Positions 51,443 through 61,802 of a stretch of 64,000 bases of DNA are shown here, one piece after another. The DNA is from Grammothele lineata. Taxonomy: Eukaryota > Basidiomycota > Agaricomycetes > Polyporales > Polyporaceae. The notes below the pieces were generated by a model, which worked only from the letters and a program-made list of their open reading frames with translations, did no database searches and was not told the origin of the DNA. Location of the stretch: NCBI GenBank assembly GCA_002150815.3, contig NDFF03000320.1:1-64000 (forward strand), written 5' to 3'. A program made the position numbers and the translations under genes. Every line of letters begins with the position of its first letter. Within the stretch, counting starts at the first letter, position 1.

Positions 51443-52760
51443 TACCTCCACTCGGACTCCGTACGGAGCTTGACCATGGTCTCGCCGAAGCACCGAGCAG
51501 GCTTGTGATTGTGGCATCCAGCCAATCCTAGCTCTCTTCATACCTGCCCATTGGTAACGTTCATTCTTCACATCCGTACAACCCATACAGTCACGACGTA
51601 GACACAGGATTTGTACTTTAGACACTGTAGCATATCATGTATCCCGGAACTTGATATACCTTCCATGAAGCCGAAATAGCCAACGTTACCCAAGCTTAGA
51701 TGTGAGGCACACGATAAATGTGGAAGCTCCATTTAGATTTTCAGCACGCGTGTTCCGGAGGTTCCGTACAAGGGATTTTCCTATCGAGATGGCTGAGAAG
51801 CGTTTATCATAACAAAGCCGGACGATGTAACTCAGCAAGAATATTGCGATGCGTTCGCTAACATCTCTTGTGGCAAACGTAAGGCATCCGCTCTTTCTTT
51901 AGGTGTTGCCTGGACGAGAGCGAAGCACGGACCACAGTGGAGACTGCGAGTTCCACTGGCTAATGTAGTGCTTGCCGCGCCTGGAGGTCATGGACGTCTT
52001 CAATTGCACTGTGCAAGTGTAACACACGCTGGTTAGCAGCCAAGCGCCCTACTCGCTCGCTTTCGTACCGAGTGCAAACAGATGCAAGCAAATGCATGGC
52101 CCGTGCGCGTGCATACGTGCATAAATGCCCAAGGGAGGCATACAAACACTTCATACTTACCTTGATGGCACAAGCCCCTTCACGTACCAGGGTTTGTGGG
52201 CCGTGGAGGCCTCTCATAGCACGGCGACCCTGTCCGCAAGGGGACTCTGCGGTTTGTATGGGCTTCGGCTCATGCACCGTCTCAATATTTCCCTGTCCCG
52301 CTTCGGCCCTCGGGCTGGGCGGGCCATTTTTTTTTGGTTCCTACGCCTGGCTAACCCTAACCCTAGTGTAATGCATAAGAATCGGAGGTTACAATCGAAT
52401 AAGCTGCCCTTGTAATGTACACAGTACTTCCCATTCAATATTGTACTCTATGGCACTAGTACCCTTGTTAGTCCCTGTGCGTCAAAGTTTTGCAAGCTCC
52501 CTCTTTCCATGATGAAATTCATATGAGCCATGGCTATTCTATGTGTAAAGCTTCATGATCTCGCGGATACACATTTTTTCGAAAGTGTAGCTGGCATGCT
52601 GTTCTTACCTGCTTTCTGCAGTACTATCCGGGAAGGCATTGCGGAAACGGCCTTTCGACGCGTGGTTGCAAATATGGTGGGAGACCAGAAGCACAGGCAC
52701 GGGTAACAATACAATATGATACAGAACACGTCCTACGTCCCACATACCGAGGTCCAGTCA
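51443..52760. other. Geneless stretch, 1318 bases
   Basis: It lies between GH79 and SmG, whose 3' ends converge here. Two telomere-type units (CTAACCCTAACCCTAG) occur at 52350-52366 after a run of nine T. No coding or RNA gene was found. Confidence 0.4.
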
Positions 52761-53128
52761 TCACCGGATTGCCTCTAGGGTCTCCATCGATGTGACGCTG
52801 TTGCCGCGAATGACCTGGACAAGCGGGGAGGATAAGGGTAGGATCCTCGGCAAGGCTCGCACAGCCCAAGAGAAAGCAGACGTACAACCGTCCCAATGGG
52901 ATGTTTTTGCGCAGGGTTGGTCTCCTCCAATGCATCGTCGATTACAAGGTTCAGAAAGAGGTCGTATCCACGCAGCGTGCCGCTGACCTTGCGGCCGCCT
53001 TGAAGATGGACGAAGAGTTTCTTGTCCATAAACTGTTTGGAGATGAAGTGTGATCGGTGAGACAACGCGTCATAAGAAGGAAGAAAGGGACGTACCTTCT
53101 TGAGCTCGGGCTGCGATGCCTTGGACAT
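52761..53128 (-). CDS. SMX2: Small nuclear ribonucleoprotein G (SmG)
   Basis: Core Sm-ring subunit of spliceosomal snRNPs. The start at 53128 gives [11 protein letters not shown] (33-nt exon). After an intron it continues [20 protein letters not shown] (Sm motif 1), [17 protein letters not shown] and HPIGTV. After a second intron [17 protein letters not shown] (Sm motif 2) ends the protein. Total length is about 78 residues, as expected. Identity to SmG is firm because of the [14 protein letters not shown] and [11 protein letters not shown] signatures. Confidence 0.95.
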
Positions 53129-53538
53129 GGTTGCGGACGGGGTGGCGGGCGGAGGAAAAGGCACGTTGAGGACGCGCGGGTTCAAGCGCGGCGTGTTCGC
53201 GCATCCTTGGGCCACGTGGGAACAGCGTCCGCATGGAGTAGGCACTGGCAGCTCTGCCCGGAGCGAGCTTCCTCGCGAGACGGCCAGACCAACACGACTC
53301 TCTTCTTCTCCCTGCTCACGCCTCTCCTCACGCCTCATATCTCATCTCCCCATCGCCTGCTACGATTTTTCACGATTTTCTCCTCCCGCGTCCCTGCTTC
53401 TGTCCTCTAGTCACGTCCCGTTTACGCCGTTAGTCGTGTTGATCGCCGCCATTCCTCCGCCGTCAATGCTAACACCGTGTTCGATCGTGATAATTTCAGC
53501 AGTCCCGTCATACATCCACAGTCTACCCATACGCACCC
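53129..53538. promoter_or_regulatory. Divergent region SmG / RGG-rich protein
   Basis: 410 bases between start codons, with a strongly CT-rich tract (about 53300-53410) on the side of the RGG gene. No TATA box was recognised. Confidence 0.4.
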
Positions 53539-55455
53539 ATGGCCTCCACTGCGCCCCCATCTGCGCCTTCTGGAGGCGTCAGCTCCTCAATGTGGGCTAG
53601 CCAGCCTCCAAACGGCAAGAACTGGGGCCGGAACGGGGAGCCAGGGTCAGCCTTCCGCAGCATGGATAGAGGCCGTCCCGGACGTGGTGGCGGAGGACGC
53701 GGAGGGCGTGGTGGAGGTCGCGGCGCAGGGCGTGGTGGAGGCAAAGGAAACGGCGCGATTCCTCCTCGCAATGAGGATAAAGGCGCGAAGCCGAACGGGA
53801 ACGCTGCTCAGCCTAAACCTTCCCAAGATGCTGCTCCGCCGTCCTCTGCGCCTGCACCTGCACCTGCTTCTGTTGCTACTACTCCTGCAAAGGACGCACC
53901 ATCTATCGCCCCACCGAAGGCGGCGACGGCGAGCAAATCCAAAGACGTCAAGGCGCCAGCCCGGAAGACGTCGGAGGCGAAACCTCCTCGCAAGCTCCCA
54001 CCGATCATCGTTGAACCTCCTCATGCGCCAGCCGCTGCGTCTCCCACCTCTGCTACGACCCCCAACCGCTCCCGCCGTAAACGTTCTCAGAACCGCAGCA
54101 CCTCGTCTATGTCCATGTCTTCGAAAAAGTCTCCATCAAGCGAGTCCAGTTCGAGCCATCTCCGCGCAGAGAAGTCCCCAGTAGTTTCCAAGGATCTCCC
54201 TCCGCACCTCGCGCCTCCTCCCCTTCCTGAGACACCCTCCTTCGACATCAAACATGATATTGATGCGCTTGTGGAACGCGTGCGCGCGGTCGCAATGGAC
54301 AGGCCGCACACCCCTGGCAGCCACATTGACTGGGCTGGCGACGACGACGATAGTCTACCCGACCTCGACGACTGGGGCGTCAAGAGCGTCACCGACAAGA
54401 GTACCAGCCTTTCAACGAGCCATCAGCCAGACTTGATTTCCCCCATACTTGCGGACGCGTTGAGACCTCTCCCTAACGTTGGCTCTCCATTGGCCACTTC
54501 TTCCAGCATTCTCCCGCCTGTAACCCAAGAACCTGCCGAAGCATCGCCCGCTCCACCGCCTCCGAAAGCGAATGATACGACTGATGGTGCACCATCCAAG
54601 TCCAAGTCTGGGTCTAACGTCCCGAATAAGGGCAAGCCTGCAAGTAAGTCTTCGCCCCGCAAGGAAGGGTCTGACAGCAAAAAGAGTGAGCTTGCCGCAT
54701 CCGCTCTTCCTCAGCCCGCCGCGGACGGCCCTGCTGAGAAGAAGTCACCATTGAAGCAACAGCTCCCCCTGCATCCCTCCCTCCCCGCCAAGCCCGTGGA
54801 CGCCATCGGCGCGCTCTCCCAGCGGCTCCCGCGGAAGCCCGTGCCGCCCATCGAGGCCCCTAACGCCTCCACTCCCGTGGAAGCGCCTCTGGGTAGCGGC
54901 AGCGTCGTGGACTCGATCCACGCTCCGAAGCCAGTAGCAGACTCGCCCTCGCAGCCCCAATCCGACGTCACCCTCGCTCTTGAGCCCGCTGACCTCGAGC
55001 CCTCCAAGGGCGTATCCGCGTCAATGCACGCCCCCAGTGCCCACTCTGCCCCAAGTCACATCACGACGCACGCCCCATCCGTACCCTCGTCCCTAGGCCC
55101 GAACCCTAACTTCCACCCGACGCACGGCCGCGCGCACACCGTCGGCCGTGCGCGCGTGCCCTTCAGTCCGTCGCAGCCGTCGTTTGGCGCCGCCGCTGAC
55201 GGGATGGTGGGTGGAGGGTTGGACGACCGCGCGGCGCGGCGGGCAGCAAGAGAGCGCGCGCATCACGCGAGGACGCACTCGTCGCCGCCGACGGGTCCGG
55301 GGACATCTACGGCACACGCTCGTACGGTGCACGCGGCGCGTCCGGTGATCACTGTTGACGCGCTCTCGAAGCTTGCGCGTACGCTTGGGGGTGCCCCAGC
55401 GCCGAAGGCAAAGCCAGCCTCTGCTGCGCCTGTCGTGGCCGCGTCGAAAGAGTGA
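53539..55455 (+). CDS. Intrinsically disordered RGG-box protein, function unknown
   Basis: A single open exon of 638 residues, unusual in this intron-rich neighbourhood. After a short leader (SSSMWASQPPNGKNWG) comes an RGG box at residues ~45-75 made of repeated Arg-Gly-Gly units, the kind of segment that binds RNA and is methylated. The rest is Pro/Ser/Ala/Lys-rich low complexity. Two islands look conserved: DIKHDIDALVERVRAVAM, which could be a helix, and the acidic SLPDLDDWGVKSVTD. The C-terminus is Arg/His/Ala-rich (AARRAARERAHHARTHSSPP). No folded domain is recognised. Composition and codon use are gene-like throughout. A role in mRNA or ribosome binding is only inferred. Confidence 0.75.
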   Translation: MASTAPPSAPSGGVSSSMWASQPPNGKNWGRNGEPGSAFRSMDRGRPGRGGGGRGGRGGGRGAGRGGGKGNGAIPPRNEDKGAKPNGNAAQPKPSQDAAPPSSAPAPAPASVATTPAKDAPSIAPPKAATASKSKDVKAPARKTSEAKPPRKLPPIIVEPPHAPAAASPTSATTPNRSRRKRSQNRSTSSMSMSSKKSPSSESSSSHLRAEKSPVVSKDLPPHLAPPPLPETPSFDIKHDIDALVERVRAVAMDRPHTPGSHIDWAGDDDDSLPDLDDWGVKSVTDKSTSLSTSHQPDLISPILADALRPLPNVGSPLATSSSILPPVTQEPAEASPAPPPPKANDTTDGAPSKSKSGSNVPNKGKPASKSSPRKEGSDSKKSELAASALPQPAADGPAEKKSPLKQQLPLHPSLPAKPVDAIGALSQRLPRKPVPPIEAPNASTPVEAPLGSGSVVDSIHAPKPVADSPSQPQSDVTLALEPADLEPSKGVSASMHAPSAHSAPSHITTHAPSVPSSLGPNPNFHPTHGRAHTVGRARVPFSPSQPSFGAAADGMVGGGLDDRAARRAARERAHHARTHSSPPTGPGTSTAHARTVHAARPVITVDALSKLARTLGGAPAPKAKPASAAPVVAASKE

Positions 55456-55973
55456 CACTAGCTCGGTGTCTGTTTGTGCTCGGTGTCCCAGTGTTTTGGT
55501 TCTTTCTTCACATCCGTCGTTCAATCTACCCAACCGCCTACCCCGGAAAGTGTAAACGTACTGTCTTGCTTTAAATGTGTCCCGCTGTGCTCGATCTTCT
55601 TCCTCTCGGCTGCTGTATATACCCACCCAGCTCATTTTCGTTGCATATCCCCTCTACCTCCCCTACCCCCTAAAGTATTGCTCCCCACGTCGAGTCGTGT
55701 TCGCTGCCGCTGCGCCGTCCCTGCTCATATAAGGATGATCTCCAAATGTCTATCATGTCCGTCGCCATTCGGCTGGCAATGTGCTTGTATGCGATAGTGT
55801 GTTAATCGTCATGCCATGCTGGATCTTTCGGGTTCTTGACTGTCGTTCGCATGTTCGTGTGTTTCCAAGTGGTCGACAGCGACGCACCTCTCCCCTTGAA
55901 TCTGCCCAAAAGAAACGAGCGAAGAGAGGAACCTTGCATTACAGCGGGAGATATGATACATCTGTGGAAGGTG
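55456..55973. other. Convergent 3' region, RGG protein / MDM10
   Basis: 518 bases between stop codons, T-rich on the plus strand with several CT tracts. Nothing coding is recognised. Confidence 0.4.
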
Positions 55974-57606
55974 CTATCCGGAACTGAAGTAGGAAAGTTC
56001 GAGTCCTACGGACTTGATCGGTTTTGAGCGGCTGGACAGATTCGAGACGACGCCGAGGCTGACTAGGATGTTCCGTAAACGACCTTCCCATAGCAGGGAA
56101 ACATCCTGTAACCGAATATCAGTTGGTCAAGCGGGGAACATGAAGTGGAATATGCGCACCGTCGTTGTTGACACCTTTGCTTTCACCACGCCTTGCACCT
56201 CATCCGCCAATTCCGCAAACGACGGTGCGCGCTCTGGTGTCACTCCGCTAGCAGCAGTATCTTCCTCTATCGCGCCCGCCTCTCCGTCTGCTAGAGGTAC
56301 AGCAGCGCCGCGCGACCTGCCGCGCCGTTGCCACCATTCCGCGCCGAGGGACCACTCGGACTCGTACGAATAAACGTTAAAGTCGAAGCGGGACGCGAGC
56401 GAGAGGTCGCGCGAGACGCGCGCGGCGTACGCGCCGGAGATGTGCCCCAGCATCGGATTGAAGAGCGCGGTGATCGTCGTGGGCGGTTGCGAGGGTGGGC
56501 CCCGCGTGCTGCTGCTGCCGCTCGATGTGCTCGCAGAGGACGAGGGGGAAGCGGGGGAAGAAGCGGGTGGAGAGGAAGATGAAGGTACTTGAAATGAGGG
56601 CGGGGTCGCGTCGGGGAGGGTTGTAAACCGGATACCGGTAGATACTAGGGACGAAATGAAGGGACTAAATGTCAGGGAGGGGAGAGTGCACAACGAATGT
56701 GAACGCACCTCCTGCGCTCTTTTCCTTGGCACTGAAGTAAAACTCGCCACCGATGGACACACGCCCTTTCAGCCCTCCCTCCATCGCGTCTTCCTCATCC
56801 ACCCGCTTGACCTTCCTCCGTCCCGCGTGTTCGGTTGACGAGGAAGTGTCCGAGGGCGCACCGACGCGCCCAAAGTTATACAGCGAGCGCACACCCCACA
56901 TGCCGTCCTCCGCGCTCCACGTATACTCTGTGCAGACCTTGCCGGTGTCATGCTGGAGCGAGAACATGATGTTGCTCGCGGGTGCGTGTCCGCGGGACTT
57001 CTCGGAGGAGAGTGGGGTCCGAGGGTCCGAGATTGCGGCGACCATACCTTGCAGGGTGGGTGTAATACGTGTTGAATACAGACCGTCGAGCCGGCCAGTG
57101 GGGATGTAGATGCGACCGTAGAGAAGGTAGTCTATTCTACAAAGTTAGCCGGGGAGACCTAGAGAACAGGAGGGGAAGGGGACCCACCTCGTGTGTCAAC
57201 ACGCTCTCCAGCAAGCCATTCCTCTTCCTTTCCCTCTGGCCTCCGGGGCTGATCGTATACTTTGAAACGATCGACCATGTCTTTGAAGCGTACGTCGCCA
57301 GAGCCCTTGACATCCAGGTTACAGCTAGTGAAGATATATCCGACGGAGCCATTGAGCGACGGAAGGGCATTCATCGAATACGTTGTCTTGAAGAGGGGGT
57401 TGGGCGACTTGGAGATGCCAAAGTGCAGCCCGCGAGGAACGCTAAAGTCGAGGAGTGCTGCTCTAGCGTCCGGACGGTGTTCTCGGCGCGAGGACGGAGG
57501 GGGACGTACCATTGGACGAGCGGGTGAGGTTGGCATAAAGGTTGTCTTCGTTCCAGCCCGTCTCCTTGTAGTAGCTGCGGAGCACGTAGGACGCGAAGGG
57601 GTGCAT
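55974..57606 (-). CDS. MDM10: Mitochondrial distribution and morphology protein MDM10
   Basis: Outer-membrane beta-barrel that belongs to the ERMES ER-mitochondria tether and also aids the SAM complex. The start at 57606 gives MHPFASYVLRSYYKETGWNE, a family hallmark. It continues NLYANLTRSSN, then GLHFGISKSPNPLFKTTYSM, SLNGSVGYIFTSCNLDV, DYLLYGRIYIPTGRLDGLYS, NIMFSLQHDTGKVCTEYTWS and FNPMLGHISGAYAARVSRDL. The last exon gives DVSLLWEGRLRNILVSLGVV and ends SVGLELSYFSSG, a beta-signal-like barrel terminus. A Ser/Pro-rich loop of ~35 residues is inserted near residue 310. Five or more exons. It is head-to-head with the acyltransferase across 201 bases. Confidence 0.94.
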
Positions 57607-57807
57607 GGCGGCGACCGCGAGGAGAGACCGAGGAGGGCAAGCAGCCGCTGCGAGCACTGGTAACAGTCGGCCAGCGACTCCGAGTAAGACGTCCTCGATC
57701 AAGCTCTGTGCCGAGTCCAGGCGCCCGTCTCGTGCAGTATGACGCCGCACGCGGGCACGCGCCTCACGCCTCTCTCGACACGTCTATCTCCTCGCGCCCG
57801 CTCAGGC
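57607..57807. promoter_or_regulatory. Shared divergent promoter of MDM10 and the acyltransferase
   Basis: Only 201 bases separate the two start codons, the shortest divergent spacing in the window, so the two genes must share at least part of their control DNA. No TATA box is seen. Confidence 0.55.
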
Positions 57808-59287
57808 ATGGAGAAGTTCTCCAATTTCAGGGTACGTTCATAAATCAGATGCATACAGACCATATCATTCACAACCGTGGCCAGGACCCAGGGACTGGCA
57901 TCCAGGTGTGCTGTAGGCAGTGACCGACTCCCTCAACGCTGCATGCTCACCTCACATCTAGCCTTTCCTCAGGCCGGTCCCTCCTTCGGGCTCCGAACTC
58001 CTTGCAACAATCCTGTCTCCCATTGGGTACCTTCTTGGCGCCGTGAAAACGATGTTGCTCGCCGCGCTTGCTTTGGTTTATCTCTTGCTCGTCCAGGGAG
58101 TATGTCTGATTCTCGTGAGTGGTCTGCTCGCCTCTCTGTCGCGCGCGACGCTAAAGAGACCAGATATCAGTTCCCAATACCCCCGCTGCATAGAGTGGTA
58201 ACTGGCCTGTTCACCGCCGTACTCGCGCGCTTAGCACTACTGTTGGTTGGGCTCTACTGGATACCCGTGGACGTCGTGGCCAGGAAACGCGGGTGAGTGT
58301 GAATCCACAGGCATACTTTCTGACACCTCTGCTCACGCTGTGTAGGCGCAATGCTCCTCGTAACGAGGCGTGGTCCCCTCGCGCGGGTGATCTCATTGTC
58401 TCCAACTGGGCTTCATGGGTCGAGATACTATGGCTCGCCTTCCGGTCTGTCCCGAGCCATTCCGCGCTGCTCTGCTCTCTGACCTCACCCTTCCACCGCC
58501 GAACAGGTTCAACCCTGTCTTCGTCCTCCCAGTTTGCGAGACGCTCGACGTCCCCTCCGCCACCCCTACCTCCATTCCCCTCTCGCGCACCCCCGGTCGA
58601 CGCACCGGCACCGGTTCTGCCGCGCTCTCCTCCCCGCCCGCTGGCTCGCGCACGCCGACGCCCCGCGTGCCCATCGCCGGCTTCCGCCGTGTCGGTCTCC
58701 TGCGTATGCTCGCCGCCACGGGTCACCTCCCACTTCTGGCGGGGACGGCGAAGCCCGTGCCGCTCGAGGATATTCGCGCGTGCGCAGACCGGCCAATCGT
58801 GGTCTTCCCGGAGGGAACGACGAGCAATGGCCGGGCGCTGCTCCGCTTCGCGGAGGTGTTCTCGAGTGTGAAGCTGCCGGTGATGAAGTACAAGGTGTTC
58901 GTCATGTGTGTCCGGTGCGTGTTTTGTTTGATACCGGTGAAGTGCGTATGTGAAGTTGATACCCTGGACAGATACGATCCACCGACGGCTTTTGCCCCGA
59001 CCTTATCCCACTCCATTCCAGGCACAGTCCTAAACCCTCTGGTTCACGCGTTCACGCTGGCCAGCTCGCTCGCGCCCCTCACGCTCTCCATTCGCTTGCT
59101 CTCACCTTCCGAATCCCCAAGCTCAGGATCGTTTCTACTATCCGAGTTCCTTACGGGTGGGGTATGTGCAGATGAGCTTGGGGAGTGCTGTGCAGCGCTC
59201 ATGGCACAGATTGGCCGTGTCAAGCGCGTGGGTATGGGCTGGGAAGACAAAGCGGCATTCCTCAGGCTGTACAAGGGTAAAAAGTAG
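57808..59287 (+). CDS. LOA1/Vps66-like lysophosphatidic acid acyltransferase
   Basis: Seven exons (introns 57832-57884, 57906-57961, 58115-58170, 58293-58345, 58445-58506, 58915-58971) join in frame to 380 residues. The start is MEKFSNFR. The second exon is a 21-base microexon coding DPGTGIQ. Two hydrophobic segments follow (GYLLGAVKTMLLAALALVYL; VVTGLFTAVLARLALLLVGL). The PlsC region has LIVSNWASWVEILWLAF in place of the usual His-x4-Asp motif, RVPIAGFRRVGLLRML, and motif III VVFPEGTTSNGRALLRF. The end is EDKAAFLRLYKGKK. Yeast Loa1 acylates lysophosphatidic acid and affects lipid droplets; orthology is inferred from layout and motif III. Confidence 0.8.
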
Positions 59288-59499
59288 GCTACAGTATACA
59301 TGGACGTAATCACACTAAGTCGATGTTGCATAACTATGACAACGTATGTAGATGCCCTCGACGCACGCTATAATCTGCAGTGCTTGCTCAGGATGGATCC
59401 CTCGGTCGGACGAAGTCGAGGCTACACAGATTCATTCTGTTCTATCCAGAAATTGTTCTACGACAGAATCTAGGACATTGGGCGCTTTACCGGCATCAT

Positions 59500-61331
59500 T
59501 CAGAGCTTAGCCTTCGGGCCCTTGACGATCGCCTGGAACGCCTGGCGCAAATCGTCTTTCAGATCCTGCGAGTGGGACGCGTCAGCCATAGTTAGAAATG
59601 GTACGCTGCAGAACGAGCGCACCTCCAAGTCTTCCACTCCGGCGCTGATACGGATGAGCTTCGGGTCTGCACCGGGGTCCGAGTGGACGCGCTGCTCGAT
59701 GAGGGATTCGACGCCTCCCAAGCTCGTTGCGGGCTGTGATATTCGTGCGTCAGAAGCGTAGATGCAGTGGATATGCGCCCAGCGTGATAAGGTACTTACG
59801 ACGAAGTATTTGAGGGAGTGCGGTAGGAGGCTAGCGTACTTCTCGTTCGTCATCTGCCAGCACCGCGGCCATGGTGCAACGGTCAGCAAGCGGCCACCCA
59901 AATGGAGCGTAAGCAGCCCAAGTATGGAGAAGAGAGGAGACTCACGAAGATGGCGAAAGTCGCGTTCCAGCCGCCCTCGAGCTGCGTCTTCGGGTCGAAG
60001 CCCCGCGCGTCCTTGCCCTGCAGACTCGAGTGCCAGACAGTCTCAATCACGCCCGCGGGTATGCCATCGTAAGCCTTTCCCTGATCGCACACGCAGACAG
60101 CTCAGCATGTCGACGCCCACGAGCTGACAGAAAGAGCGGGAGAAGACGCACCCCAGCGGCCTTGGAGAGCCACTGTGCTAGCCCGTACCCGTTCTCTGAC
60201 TGGCGCGGGACACGGAGGTGAAGCGTCCGGAGGGAGCGAAGGAGCAGCCATGACTCAAGTGAGCCCATCATGTTGCCCAGGTAGGTACGGATGTTCCAGA
60301 GCTGCGAGAGACGATTGATTGAGTTTCGTCGGAAGCGGCACTTCCAGGGGAACCAGAACCACGAACCTCTTTCCATTTCTCAATAGTCGGCGTGACGAGA
60401 ACACCGCACAGCAGGTCGGAGTGGCCACCGAAGTACTTGGTGCCTACGATCTTGTGTCAGCGCAGTCGGCGTGAGGGAATTTGAAACTTACCACTGTGCA
60501 TGATCATGTCTGCGCCCCACTTGAATGGATATTGCAGAGGGGGAGGCGCGAACGTTGAGTCTACAAGCAAGAAGCCTCCGGCCGCGTGCACCTTGTCAGC
60601 ATAATACTTGATATCCCTACAGAGGCATCAGCCGCCGAGTGCTCGCAAAGTGTTGGGAGGGCTGTGTACCGTGCTTCTCCAGTAGGGTTCAGTGGAGTCT
60701 CAAGCCAGCAGAGGTCGCCGGCCTGGAATTCATCGTCGATGCCAATGAGAGGCAGGTCTGTGTTGCTGGATTGCTTGTAGACTCCGATGGTAGCGTGACA
60801 TCCATGGTATCCGCCGGTAATCGCGATGCGCTTGGGTTTGAAGTAGACCAGCGCCTGCATACGGGCATGTCAGCAATCGCATGTGGCAGGAGAGGGAAGG
60901 AACCACTGACCGCGTACGAAGCAGCGAGGCCCGAAGCGAAGGTGATGGCATAGCCGTCCTGAATCACCTCATGTTTAGTATTCTCTGGCATCCTACGTAC
61001 GTGGTCGTAGGGAGAGCTCACGTTGATCTTGCTGAGCACCCGCTCCGCGCGCGAGCTCACGTTCTGGGTGTAGCGCGAGTAGACGTGCCGGGAGGGGTTC
61101 CAGGGGTCGAACTCCTCTGGCGGATCTGTAAGAGGATTGCGCGCCCTGAACGCTATTTGCCGTAAGAAAAGCACTGTAAGTCCGAGTCTACACTAAGAAA
61201 ATGCGTGGGCGAGACTCACTGGTGGACACGGATAGGGAGGGCGCGACCTCGAGCCCGTGCAGCGCATCATCTGCATGGACCAGGTCCGTGCCGCTGACTT
61301 TGTTCGCGCGGTCCTGAGCCTTGGGAGACAT
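59500..61331 (-). CDS. Cys/Met-metabolism PLP-dependent enzyme (cystathionine gamma-synthase family)
   Basis: Trans-sulfuration-type enzyme using pyridoxal phosphate. The start at 61331 gives MSPKAQDRANKVSGTDLVHA. Then come VYSRYTQNVSSRAERVLSKI (Tyr/Arg phosphate contacts), DGYAITFASGLAASYA, ITGGYHGCHATIGVYKQ, CWLETPLNPTGEAR, GFLLVDSTFAPPPLQYPF (cofactor Asp) and DMIMHSG-TKYFGGHSDLLCG, where the Lys is the Schiff-base residue. The 3' part has PATSLGGVESLIEQRVHSDP, LIRISAGVEDLE and DLKDDLRQAFQAI. About ten exons and ~420 residues. Whether it is gamma-synthase, beta-lyase or gamma-lyase cannot be told from these motifs. Confidence 0.88.
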
Positions 61332-61802
61332 TGTGAGCTGTCGACGTGTTGGTCAAGAAGAACAAGCGTTCTTAAAGCTTCCTAAGCGGAACACGAGCCC
61401 GAGTCATGTCCGCGCCCTCGCACGCTCGTAAAGTATCGGGGCGGGGTCTCCCCGGTCTCCTTCTGTCGTTATCTCAACTCTGGTGGCGGCGTATTACTGC
61501 AACTTAAGTACGCCAGAAATGACTCCGTGCGCGAAGTAAACCTCTCTTGCCAGCGTTCGGCGAGTTGTTTGGGTCCGAATAGTCGGGATTCCCAGCACGT
61601 GCGTGTGACGCGTCGCGTCCGACGACCCGCCAAAGGAGCCCGAGTCCGAACTCCAGCTGCCCCAAGCTCTTCCTCTCTCCCCCACCACCCCGCCTCTCCC
61701 GTGCCCGCCTCTCCTTCTTGCGCCGCCCGTTGTGCGTCGCGCCCCACTCCTTTCTCTCACTCTTTCCTCAAGACTAGCCTGTCTTTACCACGCTCGCCCG
61801 CA
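61332..61802. promoter_or_regulatory. Divergent region, PLP enzyme / expansin-like gene
   Basis: 471 bases between start codons. The 130 bases before the expansin-like ATG are CT-rich. No TATA box or other element is recognised. Confidence 0.4.

Noticed and set aside
56000..56011. GTTCGAGTCC, a possible tRNA B box
   Set aside because: It lies within the MDM10 last exon and no cloverleaf can be formed around it.
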